A stretch of 64,000 bases of DNA, taken from assembly GCF_018343615.1 (NCBI RefSeq), contig NZ_JAGYPI010000001.1, forward strand, positions 248,001 through 312,000. The letters are read 5' to 3'. A program made the position numbers and the translations under genes. The notes under the pieces are model-generated. The model was not told where the DNA came from. It saw only the letters and a program-made list of their open reading frames with translations, and searched no databases. This document shows positions 1 through 7,831 of this stretch, piece by piece. Each line of letters starts with the position of its first letter. Position 1 is the stretch's first letter. This DNA comes from Bacillus sp. FJAT-49736. GTDB lineage: Bacteria; Bacillota; Bacilli; Bacillales; Bacillaceae_C.

Positions 1-62
1 AGTATTCTTGACTAGTTATTATCGTTAAGGCATTCGTCTAATTGACAGCTATTTCTTCATGT

Positions 63-249
63 TGTTTTCGCATATGTTATTAAAATCCAAAAGTCAATTT
101 TCACTTATTGCTTTTCGTATATTGTTCTCCACCGTAGTATGGACTCTGGTTTCGGGGCATCATTTCTTAGTTGATTATTGATTCTTAACCAAAATAAGTA
201 TTGTTTTATGATTTTGCCCCAAAAGCAACAAAGTTTTTGAAAAGAGCCC
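63..249. repeat. dispersed ~150-bp intergenic repeat, copy A
   Basis: This is one of three related intergenic copies in the window; the others lie at 46183-46340 and 51657-51805. Shared landmarks in order are TTTTCGTATATTGTT, a GGGGCAT/TTTCTTAG block, about 60 variable bases, then AAAGCAACAAAGTTT and GAAAAGAGCC. The CTTTTCTTA block and the terminal TAAGAAAAG block are complementary in copy B, so the element can fold back on itself. Copy A is the most diverged in the stem and carries extra bases near 80-105. No coding potential is seen. The rest of 1-252 shows no gene. Confidence 0.65.
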
Positions 250-252
250 TTC

Positions 253-336
253 TTAACAAAGGAAAGCTGCACCTACGATGATGAGAAGGATAAATAGCAC
301 AACAATTAGAGCAAACCCGCCGCCTGCAAAATTCAT
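253..336 (-). CDS. YjcZ-family sporulation micro-protein (27 aa)
   Basis: A 27-residue ORF starting MNFAGGGFALIVVLFILLII, with a Gly-rich N-terminus followed by one hydrophobic segment that fills most of the protein. This is the pattern of the tiny YjcZ/YczN-type proteins made during Bacillus sporulation and associated with spore membranes. A perfect AGGAGGT ribosome site lies 7 bases before the ATG (344-350 on the plus strand), which supports translation despite the short length. It stands alone, divergent from prsA. The function of the family is not well defined. Confidence 0.72.
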   Translation of the reverse strand: MNFAGGGFALIVVLFILLIIVGAAFLC

Positions 337-585
337 TTTGAATACCTCCTTTTTCTCTTTCCCTTTCATGTTATGTGCGTTTGACTATTTGGTGTAGAGC
401 AAATGCCCATCAAAGATAAAATAAAGAATGGGCTGGATATTTAAGTTACAGGTATATTAGAAATTCATTAGAATTCTGATAATATGTTTCTTTTCTTACA
501 GGATTTGTGATATAGTATGTTTTGTAGATTTTTATGAAGACAAGAAGGATACGTAGTTAATATTAATGTTGGGAGTTGTTTATGA

Positions 586-1476
586 ATGAAGAAGTGGATA
601 CTATCCCTAACACTTGCAGCAAGTGTGGTTGGACTAGCAGCCTGCGGTAGTAATGGCAGCGGTGGGGAAGTAGTTGTAAAAACAAAAGCTGGTAATATTA
701 CACAGGATGAATTATATAAAGCATTAAAAGATAAATACGGTGATCAAGTTCTGCAACAACTTATTTTTGATAAAGTCTTATCGAAAAAATATAAGGTTTC
801 ATCCAAAGATGTAGATAAGCAAGTACAGCAAGCTAAGGATCAGCTTGGGGCACAATTTGAATCTGCATTGGCTCAATACGGATATAAGGATGAGCAAGAT
901 TTCCGTAATACAATTAAGGTTGGTTTACTTGAAGAAAAAGCTGCAACAAAAGATGTAAAAGTAACGGATAAAGAGCTTCGCGACTATTACAATAATATTA
1001 AACCGGAAATCAAAGCACGTCACATTCTGGTAGCAGACAAAAAAACTGCGGATGATATTGAAAAGAAACTAAATGAAGGCCAAAAGTTTGAAGATTTGGC
1101 GAAAAAATATTCTACTGATACTGGCTCAGCTCAAAAAGGTGGAGACCTTGGTTGGTTTGGTCCAGGAAAAATGCTTCCTGAATTTGAAAATGCTGCTTAT
1201 GCATTAAAAATAAACGAAATTAGTAAGCCAGTAAAATCACAATATGGATATCATATTATCCAGTTAACGGATAAAAAGAAAAAAGAATCATTTGAAAAGA
1301 TGAAAAAGCAAATCACGCAAGAAGTGAAAACGCAAAAAGTAGGTCAAGCTGAAATTGCGAAGGCAATGAAAGCAGAAATTAAAAATGCTAACGTTAGCAT
1401 TAAAGATAAAGACTTAAAGAGTGCATTAGATAACGTATTAAACGCAGATACAAGCAGCTCAGGCGCTACTAAGTAA
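586..1476 (+). CDS. prsA: PrsA foldase lipoprotein (parvulin-type peptidyl-prolyl isomerase)
   Basis: A 296-residue extracellular foldase that helps secreted proteins fold after they leave the Sec translocon. The N-terminus has a lipoprotein signal with lipobox LAAC (Cys20), so it is anchored to the outer face of the membrane. A parvulin (PpiC) domain spans about residues 143-230, with the typical ARHILV, GGDLGWF and YGYHIIQL blocks. The flanking Lys-rich regions form the foldase N/C domain. Length and layout match Bacillus PrsA. The start at 586 follows GGGAG; an overlapping ATG at 582 is in another frame. It is a single gene closed by a strong terminator. Confidence 0.95.
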   Translation: MKKWILSLTLAASVVGLAACGSNGSGGEVVVKTKAGNITQDELYKALKDKYGDQVLQQLIFDKVLSKKYKVSSKDVDKQVQQAKDQLGAQFESALAQYGYKDEQDFRNTIKVGLLEEKAATKDVKVTDKELRDYYNNIKPEIKARHILVADKKTADDIEKKLNEGQKFEDLAKKYSTDTGSAQKGGDLGWFGPGKMLPEFENAAYALKINEISKPVKSQYGYHIIQLTDKKKKESFEKMKKQITQEVKTQKVGQAEIAKAMKAEIKNANVSIKDKDLKSALDNVLNADTSSSGATK

Positions 1477-1481
1477 TGCAT

Positions 1482-1519
1482 AAAAAAGGACAAGGATTTT
1501 TTCCTTGTCCTTTTGTTAT
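1482..1519 (+). terminator. rho-independent terminator of prsA
   Basis: Inverted repeat AAAAGGACAAGG / CCTTGTCCTTTT with a short T-rich loop and T-rich tail, directly after the prsA stop codon. Confidence 0.85.
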
Positions 1520-1584
1520 TGCATAGAAATTTATACAGTTAAACCTTGTGGATAAAATTTTGTGAAGTTATCTTCGTGTAGCTT

Positions 1585-1640
1585 CGAGTGAAATTAGAAG
1601 TGCAAATTTCACCGAGTGAAATTAGAAGTGCAAATTTCAC
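1585..1640. repeat. two tandem copies of a 28-bp hairpin repeat
   Basis: Two identical 28-bp units (1585-1612 and 1613-1640), each with arms GTGAAATT and AATTTCAC around a nine-base centre. Related single copies occur inside the lplJ terminator (54924-54948) and, inverted, at 57753-57776. The sequence after the second unit (ACTCATCC...GATG..GCAAGG) also resembles the right end of the dispersed element at 57641-57819. Confidence 0.7.
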
Positions 1641-1681
1641 TCATCCATACGCCGATGGTGCAAGGACACCCGCGTATTTTG

Positions 1682-1870
1682 TTATTGGCTAACCTCTTTC
1701 ACATTCTTTCGACGTTCTTTTTCCTCTTCCATACGTTCTATATACTCTTCGCCTTCTTTTTCAATCCATTCCATCTCTTGATCACGGTCTTCTTTTGCGG
1801 TTTTAACAGCCATATAAGCACTAATTACAATTCCTGCAATAACGAAATAAACCCAAATTGGCAATGACAT
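1682..1870 (-). CDS. yhaL: YhaL-family sporulation protein
   Basis: A 62-residue protein with one N-terminal membrane helix (about residues 3-20) ending in SAYMAVKTAKE, followed by a strongly charged Glu/Lys-rich cytoplasmic tail. This layout and the neighbouring prsA match B. subtilis YhaL, a small sporulation-associated membrane protein. A good AAGGAGATAG ribosome site precedes the ATG at 1870. It converges with prsA. The long plus-strand ORF across the same DNA is a shadow. Confidence 0.85.
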   Translation of the reverse strand: MSLPIWVYFVIAGIVISAYMAVKTAKEDRDQEMEWIEKEGEEYIERMEEEKERRKNVKEVSQ

Positions 1871-1949
1871 GTGCTATCTCCTTCCTATAGTTTGTCCATT
1901 TCTACCATTCTATGCGTGAACTCTTTTTTTATGTTCGCAATTGTGGAAG

Positions 1950-1984
1950 GAAAATTAAAAAGTCTTCCAAGTGCTTGGAAGACT
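1950..1984 (-). terminator. terminator of yhaA
   Basis: Perfect 11-bp arms AGTCTTCCAAG / CTTGGAAGACT with a 2-bp loop (1961-1984). On the minus strand the hairpin is followed by a T-rich run (the A-run at 1950-1960), directly downstream of the minus-strand amidohydrolase gene. Confidence 0.85.
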
Positions 1985-1995
1985 CTACAGAATAT

Positions 1996-3195
1996 TTAAT
2001 TTGAGGAGATTTGGGTGTTCTCTTCTTGATAATTTAAGGCTGCTGAACCTAATGTCTTTGCTGCTAGAAGCATTGCTTTTTCATTAATATCAAATTTAGG
2101 GTGGTGATGGGGATAAGGAGTGTCAACACCGTCAGGTTTTGCGCCGGTAAAGAAAAACGTTCCCTTTACATGTTGTAAATAATAAGCGAAATCCTCGCCA
2201 CCCATTTCAGGATCGGTTTCTTTAATAGAATGAATATCATCTACTAGCTTTGCAGTAGAAACTATAAAATCCGTTTCAGCATCGTGATTGACAACTGCAG
2301 GATAGCCGCGGTCATACAAATATTCATACGTACTATCGGATGCTATGCAAGTTCCCTTAATTACTTTCTCTATTTCTGCCTCGATAAAATCACGAACGTC
2401 TTCATTGAAGGTACGAACAGTTCCGGTAATTTTGGCGGAATCAGCAATTACATTAAAAGCATTGTTTGCGACAAAAGAGCCTACCGATAAGACAGCGGAA
2501 TCGATAGGATTTACTCTGCGACTGACAATTTGCTGAAGGTTCATAACCAATTGGGAGGCAACGACAATCGCATCCTTCGTTTTATGCGGCTGTGCTCCAT
2601 GACCGCCAAAGCCTTGTATGGTAATTTCAAAACGGTCAGCTGCAGCCATAATTGGACCTTTTCGATATTGAATTTCCCCATAAGGAACTGGAGACCATAA
2701 ATGGGTTCCGAATATAACATCCACTCCTTCTAGGCATCCGTCTTTAATCATCGAAATCGCTCCACCTGGTGCATACTCTTCTGCATGCTGATGGATCATG
2801 ACATATTCTCCGGCAAGGTCGTCTTTTAATTCATCCAATACCTTCGCAAGAACTAAAAGCGTTGCAGTATGTCCATCATGGCCACAAGCATGCATCACTC
2901 CTGGAACAAGAGATTTATACGGGACATCATTTTCTTCCTGAATAGGGAGTGCGTCGAAATCTGCACGTAGTGCCACAGTACTTCCTGGTTTTGCTCCTTT
3001 AATTCTAGCAACTACACCATTTCCGCCAACATTTTCTCTCACTTCAATACCAAGTTTTTTATAGAAATCAGCTATGTACTTGGCAGTATTGACTTCTTTG
3101 AAGGATAGTTCTGGGTGTTGATGTAAATAGCGCCGAATTTCAACCATTTCGCTATAGTATTCTTCCAATTTTGTGAAAAGCTCTGGCAAATTCAT
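1996..3195 (-). CDS. yhaA: M20-family amidohydrolase/carboxypeptidase (YhaA-like)
   Basis: A 399-residue zinc-dependent amidohydrolase of the M20D group, which cleaves N-acyl or peptide bonds of small substrates. Visible metal-site motifs are HACGHDGHT (residues 102-110), HAEE (137-140) and a C-terminal PHHHPKFDI block. The dimerisation domain sits in the middle. I chose the ATG at 3195 because AAGGAG lies about 8 bases upstream; the GTG at 3204 overlaps that site. It lies just downstream of the yhfA 3' end in the same direction, so in the unsplit chromosome a permease and a hydrolase would be adjacent. The substrate is unknown. Confidence 0.85.
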   Translation of the reverse strand: MNLPELFTKLEEYYSEMVEIRRYLHQHPELSFKEVNTAKYIADFYKKLGIEVRENVGGNGVVARIKGAKPGSTVALRADFDALPIQEENDVPYKSLVPGVMHACGHDGHTATLLVLAKVLDELKDDLAGEYVMIHQHAEEYAPGGAISMIKDGCLEGVDVIFGTHLWSPVPYGEIQYRKGPIMAAADRFEITIQGFGGHGAQPHKTKDAIVVASQLVMNLQQIVSRRVNPIDSAVLSVGSFVANNAFNVIADSAKITGTVRTFNEDVRDFIEAEIEKVIKGTCIASDSTYEYLYDRGYPAVVNHDAETDFIVSTAKLVDDIHSIKETDPEMGGEDFAYYLQHVKGTFFFTGAKPDGVDTPYPHHHPKFDINEKAMLLAAKTLGSAALNYQEENTQISSN

Positions 3196-3324
3196 TCTGA
3201 TCACTCCTTATGAATTATTTCTATTATTATAGCACTTTTAGCAAATGGAAATATTCGATAAACTAAAAATTTCAGTTCAAATTAAAATCATTCATTTATA
3301 TAATAATGTTGATAGTTAGAAGAA

Positions 3325-3375
3325 AATAGAGGCTTCCTAAAAAGCATGGGAATAACATGCTGGAAAACCTCTATT
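3325..3375 (-). terminator. hairpin after the yhfA 3' end
   Basis: Outer arms AATAGAGG / CCTCTATT enclose inner arms AGCATG / CATGCT between the yhfA stop codon and yhaA. The minus-strand side continues TTTTCTTC, so it likely terminates yhfA transcription before yhaA. Confidence 0.6.
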
Positions 3376-3392
3376 AATATAGTCATTTCAGA

Positions 3393-3539
3393 TTAAATTA
3401 AAAATACAGCAACAATGGTTGTGACTACTAACCCTATTATGACTGGTATAAGATTTCTTCTAGCTAAATCGAAGGGGTCAACATTACAAATTGCAGCAGC
3501 TGGTATGAGAGCCCAAGGAATAATCGTACCACCGCCAAC
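3393..3539 (-). pseudogene. yhfA: 3' fragment of yhfA, cut off by the prophage
   Basis: These codons encode VGGGT then IIPWALIPAAAICN and a final hydrophobic helix ending VVTTIVAVFLI. The N-terminal ~440 residues are at 41396-42657 and end in the same VGGGT. Joining the two pieces across the 14-bp core keeps the frame and gives 464 residues, the size I recall for B. subtilis YhfA. The local ORF runs on to 3626 through phage DNA in the integrase region, but no ribosome site supports expression of that chimera. Confidence 0.9.
3526..3539. other. attL core (14 bp)
   Basis: GTACCACCGCCAAC, identical to 41396-41409. Host yhfA sequence lies to the left and phage sequence to the right; the integrase stop codon is only 10 bases away. 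Confidence 0.9.
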
Positions 3540-3549
3540 GAAAGACATT

Positions 3550-4977
3550 TCACATCGCTGAAAGAATGATAATCTCACGTGGCTTACCAGTTCCTCTTTT
3601 ATATTCTTCTTTTGTATCAATAACAATTTGTGTGAACAATGTGGTGATCATTTGCTTTCGTTCATGATCGTTTGCAAATTCCCAAAGCGTATTAATGTTT
3701 TCGATTATATATTTAATTTCATGATTATCTTTATTGGAATTTTGTTTATATAGTTTTAACTCCGAAGTTATTTTCTTTTCTTTTTCCCGTAGTGATTCAC
3801 TTTTTTGAATTAATTCATCAATATCAATGATATCAGCTTCAAACATTGCTTTTTGCTTCTTTAATAATTTTTGGGTAGATTTGAGTTCTTGTTCCAATTC
3901 ATTAACCTTATCAACTGAAATATCAATAGTTTCTGTGGCACCTTGTATTTGATCTAGCAATTCATCTAATTGATTCAATACAGTCAATGTTAAATATTCT
4001 TCTTTAATAATATGGCTCGTGCATTTCTTCCCGGCTTTTTTACCAGAGCACCGATATGTTTTTCCAGATGGACTCTTATGACCTGACATTGAGTGACCGC
4101 ATCTCCCACATTTTAAAATGGATGAGAAATAATAATTACTTGTTTCTCGCTTCCCCCCAAAAGTTCTTCTTTTATCGAGAATGTCTTGGAGTTCCCAAAA
4201 ATATTCTCTAGAAATAATTTTTTCATGATTACCTTCATATAACTTTTTTTCTCTGGGTGGTTTTTTATATTCTTTAAGAGTTTCATTAAAAGTTAGATAT
4301 CCCGCGTAAATTGGATTATTCGCTATATCTCTAACAGTATCTACATGCCACTCACTGCCTTTTCGAGTCTTATACCCATGATTTGTTAATGTTTTTGCAA
4401 TTGTAAGGAATCCATATGTTTTACTTAGTTTGTAAATTAGTTTTACAACTTTTTCTTCATCTGAATCAATCACTAGCTCTTTTTCTACAATTTTATATCC
4501 ATATGGTGGTGTACCGCCTTTCCATATTCCTAGTTTCACTTTCTTTTCCATACCCATTCGGACACGTTCTGCAGTATTTTCTCTTTCCCACTGAGCAATC
4601 GCTGCAACAAGAGTAATAAAAAGTCTACCCATAGCATTAGTTGTGTCATATACTTCCGTTGCACTCCTGAATTTACAGTTATGTTTATCTAATACTTTTA
4701 AAATCTTGTATAGATCAATAACAGATCTAGTTAACCTATCCAACCTATAAACTAATAAGACGTCAATATCATCATTTTTTATTTTATCCATCATTAGTTG
4801 AAATTTTGGTCTATTTAAGTCTTTTGCTGAATAACCATCGTCTATAAATGGAGTTCCAACAATTTCCCATCCTTGTGAAATACAAAATGCCTCTAATTTT
4901 TCTTGTTGTGCAGCAATTGAATAGCCATGCTTTGCTTGTTCGTCTGTAGAAACACGTATGTATATTACTGCTTTCAT
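3550..4977 (-). CDS. int: large serine recombinase (phage integrase)
   Basis: A 475-residue site-specific recombinase that joins attP to attB through a 2-bp staggered break and phosphoserine intermediates. The N-terminal resolvase domain begins YIRVS, with catalytic Ser10. The Arg cluster YRLDRLTR is at 77-84. The recombinase domain spans ~155-270. A zinc ribbon uses Cys290, Cys293, Cys310 and Cys319, followed by a coiled coil (~340-415) typical of the synapsis-controlling CTD. It is a lysogeny-module gene whose 3' end lies 10 bp from attL. Excision would need a separate directionality factor, which is not recognised here. Confidence 0.95.
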   Translation of the reverse strand: MKAVIYIRVSTDEQAKHGYSIAAQQEKLEAFCISQGWEIVGTPFIDDGYSAKDLNRPKFQLMMDKIKNDDIDVLLVYRLDRLTRSVIDLYKILKVLDKHNCKFRSATEVYDTTNAMGRLFITLVAAIAQWERENTAERVRMGMEKKVKLGIWKGGTPPYGYKIVEKELVIDSDEEKVVKLIYKLSKTYGFLTIAKTLTNHGYKTRKGSEWHVDTVRDIANNPIYAGYLTFNETLKEYKKPPREKKLYEGNHEKIISREYFWELQDILDKRRTFGGKRETSNYYFSSILKCGRCGHSMSGHKSPSGKTYRCSGKKAGKKCTSHIIKEEYLTLTVLNQLDELLDQIQGATETIDISVDKVNELEQELKSTQKLLKKQKAMFEADIIDIDELIQKSESLREKEKKITSELKLYKQNSNKDNHEIKYIIENINTLWEFANDHERKQMITTLFTQIVIDTKEEYKRGTGKPREIIILSAM

Positions 4978-5097
4978 AAAAGTCCCACCTCATTTATAAG
5001 TTATTAGGTATGTATTGGAATAATGTATTTGAAGTTGTAGTGGATTTTTCGTAAGGAGTAAAGTATTTACTTGACCGTCGTGCCCAGTGAGATATAC

Positions 5098-5328
5098 TCA
5101 CTGTTTTTTCGACCAAACGAAATCGTAGAGATCTTCCATTTTCACGCTAAGTTGATACGATATATTCATTGCAGTTTTATATGACATGATTGTTTCGTTA
5201 TTAGCATAAGCATTTATTTGTTGTTTTTTCATTCCTAGTTTGTCAGCTAATTCAACTTGAGACATCTTTTTGTTTTTTAAGATTTCATTCAGTCGACATT
5301 TGCCGACTTCAAACACCTTTTCACCCAC
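5098..5328 (-). CDS. small XRE-type HTH protein, cotranscribed with repressor
   Basis: Up to 76 residues with a helix-turn-helix at ~20-45 (MSQVELADKLGMKKQQINAY). The GTG at 5328 directly follows the repressor stop codon. A downstream GTG at 5316, preceded by AGGTGGGTG, is an alternative start. It is probably translated with the CI-like repressor on one mRNA and is a candidate second regulator of lysogeny or of the integrase gene just downstream. The precise role is unknown. Confidence 0.7.
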   Translation of the reverse strand: MGEKVFEVGKCRLNEILKNKKMSQVELADKLGMKKQQINAYANNETIMSYKTAMNISYQLSVKMEDLYDFVWSKKQ

Positions 5329-6027
5329 CTATTGCATAATCGGACTAACACTGTATAAATATTTTCCTATGATTTTTATATCGTCGCAGTTTTCTTTTGT
5401 GTATTTTTGATCACTATAACTTTCATCGTAAGAACATGGTTCTAAGACAATTAAATCTGTAAACTTGTATACTCTTTTTAGAGTAGCATAGTTACCATTT
5501 ACTATTACTGCAGCAATATCACCATTTTCCACTTCGCTTTGTTTTCGAAGTATAGCATAATTCCCTGAAGGTACTATTTTGTTCATGCTTTCACCATGCA
5601 CCAATAATCCAAATATGTCAGATGAATTTGGAACGTTATATGCTGGGTATACCTCGTCGACAATATCCTCAATAGCTTCTATAGGTGTTCCAGCTGCAAT
5701 TTTTCCTATAATGCGGATTTTATTATTATTGTTGTTTTCCGATACGAATGAAACAGGTTGATGTTTAGTGACATATTTTAATTCTCCATCAATTAGTTCA
5801 ACGGCTAAATCTTTATAAGTCGTATCGATATCAGATTTTGATACACCGAAAACCAGTGACATTTTTTCTAAAACACCAGAACTTGGCTTTGCACGATAGT
5901 TCATATAATCACTCATAGTACTTTTAGCGATTTCGATTTTATCTGCTAATTCCGATTGAGTCATATTGTTTTCTTTGAGTAACCTTCTAATGTTTCTAAC
6001 GATCGTTCTCTTTTGTTCTTCTATCAA
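5329..6027 (-). CDS. CI/LexA-like phage repressor (HTH plus S24 peptidase)
   Basis: A 232-residue lysogeny repressor. The N-terminal XRE helix-turn-helix (~20-45, MTQSELADKIEIAKSTMSDY) binds operators. The C-terminal S24 domain has the Ser/Lys dyad: Ser147 in HGESMNK and Lys184 in ATLKRV. The Ala112-Gly113 bond in KIAAGTP is the likely self-cleavage site. This architecture predicts RecA-stimulated autocleavage and SOS induction of the prophage. The gene reads leftward from the divergent operator region at 6028-6189. Confidence 0.92.
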   Translation of the reverse strand: MIEEQKRTIVRNIRRLLKENNMTQSELADKIEIAKSTMSDYMNYRAKPSSGVLEKMSLVFGVSKSDIDTTYKDLAVELIDGELKYVTKHQPVSFVSENNNNNKIRIIGKIAAGTPIEAIEDIVDEVYPAYNVPNSSDIFGLLVHGESMNKIVPSGNYAILRKQSEVENGDIAAVIVNGNYATLKRVYKFTDLIVLEPCSYDESYSDQKYTKENCDDIKIIGKYLYSVSPIMQ

Positions 6028-6082
6028 ACTATCACCACCTTCCTATTTGGTAAATTATTCTTTACAGGTATACTCTAACATA

Positions 6083-6128
6083 TTACGAAAAATTCGTAAA
6101 GTATTATTTTAATACGAAAATTTCATAA
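6083..6128. promoter_or_regulatory. candidate repressor operators in the divergent switch region
   Basis: A perfect palindrome TTACGAAAAATTCGTAA (7-bp arms, 6083-6099) and a degenerate copy ATACGAAAATTTCATAA (6112-6128) lie between the divergently read repressor and Cro-like genes. The position and symmetry fit CI/Cro operators overlapping the early promoters. No clean -35/-10 pair could be assigned with confidence. Confidence 0.6.
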
Positions 6129-6189
6129 TTTTGTATTGTATTTACCTTAAATTAGTAATATGATTGGAAACATAAGGAGGCGATAGTAG

Positions 6190-6480
6190 ATGATATCCAA
6201 ACAATGGACAATCAGTGAATTACGGGAACGAACAGGTTACAGTCAGGCAAAGTTTGCAAAGGATATTTTGCATGTATCACCGAAAACACTCTGGTTATAT
6301 GAACAAGATTCTAGCAATCTTCCAGATGATCTCATTAAAAAATATATGTACTTGTTCAATATAGCTTATGAGGATATTTTTTTTGGACCTAAGTACGAAA
6401 AAATCGTACTAGTACGAGATGAAATTCAAAAACGTATTGAGATGTTAACAAATATCCAACTTCTAGAGCAGTCCTCATGA
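6190..6480 (+). CDS. Cro-like XRE-family regulator
   Basis: A 96-residue protein with an N-terminal helix-turn-helix (TISELRERTGYSQAKFAKDI) and a charged C-terminal half. It is the first rightward gene after the divergent operator region, the position of Cro or an antirepressor in temperate phages. The AAGGAGGCG ribosome site is strong. It likely shuts off the repressor operon during lytic growth. Confidence 0.78.
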   Translation: MISKQWTISELRERTGYSQAKFAKDILHVSPKTLWLYEQDSSNLPDDLIKKYMYLFNIAYEDIFFGPKYEKIVLVRDEIQKRIEMLTNIQLLEQSS

Positions 6481-6513
6481 GTATGCTTCATATAATGTTT
6501 CGAGGTGATCATC

Positions 6514-6645
6514 ATGAAAATTGAAATTACAGAAGAAAAGCTTCGAAAATTACAACCAGTATTTGAAAGTATCTTATCACGTAAATACGGAAAAGAAATT
6601 AAGTTTAAATCTTTAACGGTAGGTGATGTAACGATAAAAACATAA
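6514..6645 (+). CDS. small early phage protein (43 aa)
   Basis: A 43-residue ORF beginning MKIEITEEKLRKLQPVFESI, basic and without membrane segments, preceded by GAGGTGATC. The family is not recognised. Its position just after the Cro-like gene makes it one of the candidates for an excisionase or early regulator, but there is no direct evidence. Confidence 0.55.
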   Translation: MKIEITEEKLRKLQPVFESILSRKYGKEIKFKSLTVGDVTIKT

Positions 6646-6726
6646 AGGCTTAGGAATTTTTGAAAATTGTTGAAGTTAAAAAAACTATAGCATTTAAAAG
6701 AAGTAATTTTGAAAGGTTCTGATTAA

Positions 6727-6816
6727 ATGTTTGAATGTTTTTACTTAGTAATAGTTTTCTTTGTTGGATATTTCTTAGGAGACTTTAATGCAGAAAAAAC
6801 ACATGAAAGAAAGTGA
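6727..6816 (+). CDS. very small membrane protein (29 aa)
   Basis: An ORF MFECFYLVIVFFVGYFLGDF plus a nine-residue charged tail: one transmembrane helix, with GAAAGG ten bases upstream. Such micro-proteins are common in early phage operons. The call rests on the ribosome site and the hydrophobic pattern only. Confidence 0.4.
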   Translation: MFECFYLVIVFFVGYFLGDFNAEKTHERK

Positions 6817-6892
6817 CATTATTTTTTTAACAACATGGCGAAATTTGGTGAACGATTCAGGTTCTAAAACTTGAAGGGAGGTGAAAATGTAA

Positions 6893-7162
6893 ATGAATGC
6901 ATCCGAAGCAAGAGAAGTTTCAAATCATAATGTTCCTAAATTGGTCGAAGCCAATTATTTAATAGCAAAATCAAAAATTAATGATGCAATCAAAGGTACT
7001 GCTAGAGATGGGAATTTTTCTACAAGAGTTCCAATCATGTTGCCACATAACATCCAAGATGGAGTTATAGAAAAAATAGAAACTCATTATAGAGAATTAG
7101 GATATTTAATTGAGGTTCATAATTTTGGTCAACAGAGCAAATTGATTGATATATCTTGGTAA
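6893..7162 (+). CDS. hypothetical early phage protein (89 aa)
   Basis: A soluble 89-residue protein with no motif I recognise. A strong GGGAGGTGA site lies upstream, but its optimal spacing is to an ATG at 6887 that is followed immediately by TAA; the real ATG comes right after (ATGTAAATG). The same arrangement precedes the portal gene. Early-operon context only. Confidence 0.65.
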   Translation: MNASEAREVSNHNVPKLVEANYLIAKSKINDAIKGTARDGNFSTRVPIMLPHNIQDGVIEKIETHYRELGYLIEVHNFGQQSKLIDISW

Positions 7163-7185
7163 TCATTCTGAAAGGAAGTGTATTT

Positions 7186-7404
7186 GTGAAGGAAGTAGAA
7201 AACCAAATGGTTAAACCTAATGGTTATGGCATTAAGGATCCACATCAAGAAGATGTATGTGAAGGTATAGATGCTTGTGGGGATGAGGTAGTTTCTGGCG
7301 ATTACATACTTGAATACGACGGAGAAATTATCTTAGTGGAAAATGCAGCTAAATTCTTAATTGAACATTGTGGAGCCATTATAAAAGTAGCAGGTGAAGA
7401 ATAA
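7186..7404 (+). CDS. YqaI-like small phage protein
   Basis: A 72-residue protein read from the GTG at 7186, with AAAGGAAGTG at suitable spacing; the ORF extends upstream without a ribosome site. The GDEVVSGDYILEYDGEIILVEN segment (two pieces: GDEVVSGDYI and DGEIILVEN) resembles the YqaI family from the B. subtilis skin prophage. Function unknown. The next gene begins at the base after its stop codon. Confidence 0.6.
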   Translation: MKEVENQMVKPNGYGIKDPHQEDVCEGIDACGDEVVSGDYILEYDGEIILVENAAKFLIEHCGAIIKVAGEE

Positions 7405-7545
7405 TTGAATTTTTATCATGCAAATGATTTTGGTGTTTTTGCCGCAAAGAACAAATTTGTGATTGTGATTAAAGGAAATATGTATGGTCCGTTTCCTAAC
7501 GAAAAATGGATGTGGGAAAAGATATTAAAGTTATTTGAAGAATAG
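7405..7545 (+). CDS. small hypothetical phage protein (46 aa)
   Basis: A TTG-initiated ORF starting immediately after the preceding stop, with AGGTGAAG about 7 bases upstream. It reads LNFYHANDFGVFAAKNKFVI and ends in a Trp-rich WMWEKILKLFEE tail. This looks like a compact alpha/beta protein. The family is not recognised. Confidence 0.5.
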   Translation: MNFYHANDFGVFAAKNKFVIVIKGNMYGPFPNEKWMWEKILKLFEE

Positions 7546-7630
7546 CCCGTGCGCCAACACGAGCTCAAATTTCAACAAGTTAACTTCAGTTTATGAAATG
7601 TTCTAAAAAAAATCAACTGGAGGATGAAAA

Positions 7631-7831
7631 ATGTATTTTGATACAAAAAATCGTACTGTTTTTAGTCCACAAAATGATAAGTTAATGCCTTTTTATAAGG
7701 TATTAGAGCAACATAACCAAACATTAGGTGGAAGTAACTTATTTGATGATTTAGTAGAAACCTATGAATATCTCGATTTTGTTTTCAAAGATAAGGAGGA
7801 AACACAAGATGAACCAATTACAAGTAGCTGA
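7631..7831 (+). CDS. hypothetical phage protein (66 aa)
   Basis: An acidic 66-residue protein with a clear GGAGGATG ribosome site. No recognised domain. Its 3' end overlaps the next gene start by 23 bp in a different frame, which suggests coupled translation within the early operon. Confidence 0.6.
   Translation: MYFDTKNRTVFSPQNDKLMPFYKVLEQHNQTLGGSNLFDDLVETYEYLDFVFKDKEETQDEPITSS

Noticed and set aside
1616-1867. 83-codon hydrophobic plus-strand ORF
   Set aside because: It is the complement of yhaL and starts inside a repeat; yhaL has the better ribosome site and family match.
3393-3626. 77-codon chimeric ORF as a functional small membrane protein
   Set aside because: Its first codons are antisense-strand-frame phage sequence at the integrase 3' end; no ribosome site. 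The yhfA-derived part is just the severed gene end.
5085-5109. CAGTGAG/CTCACTG hairpin with TTTTTT as a terminator of the repressor operon
   Set aside because: The T-run lies on the plus strand, while the operon reads on the minus strand; no plus-strand gene ends there.
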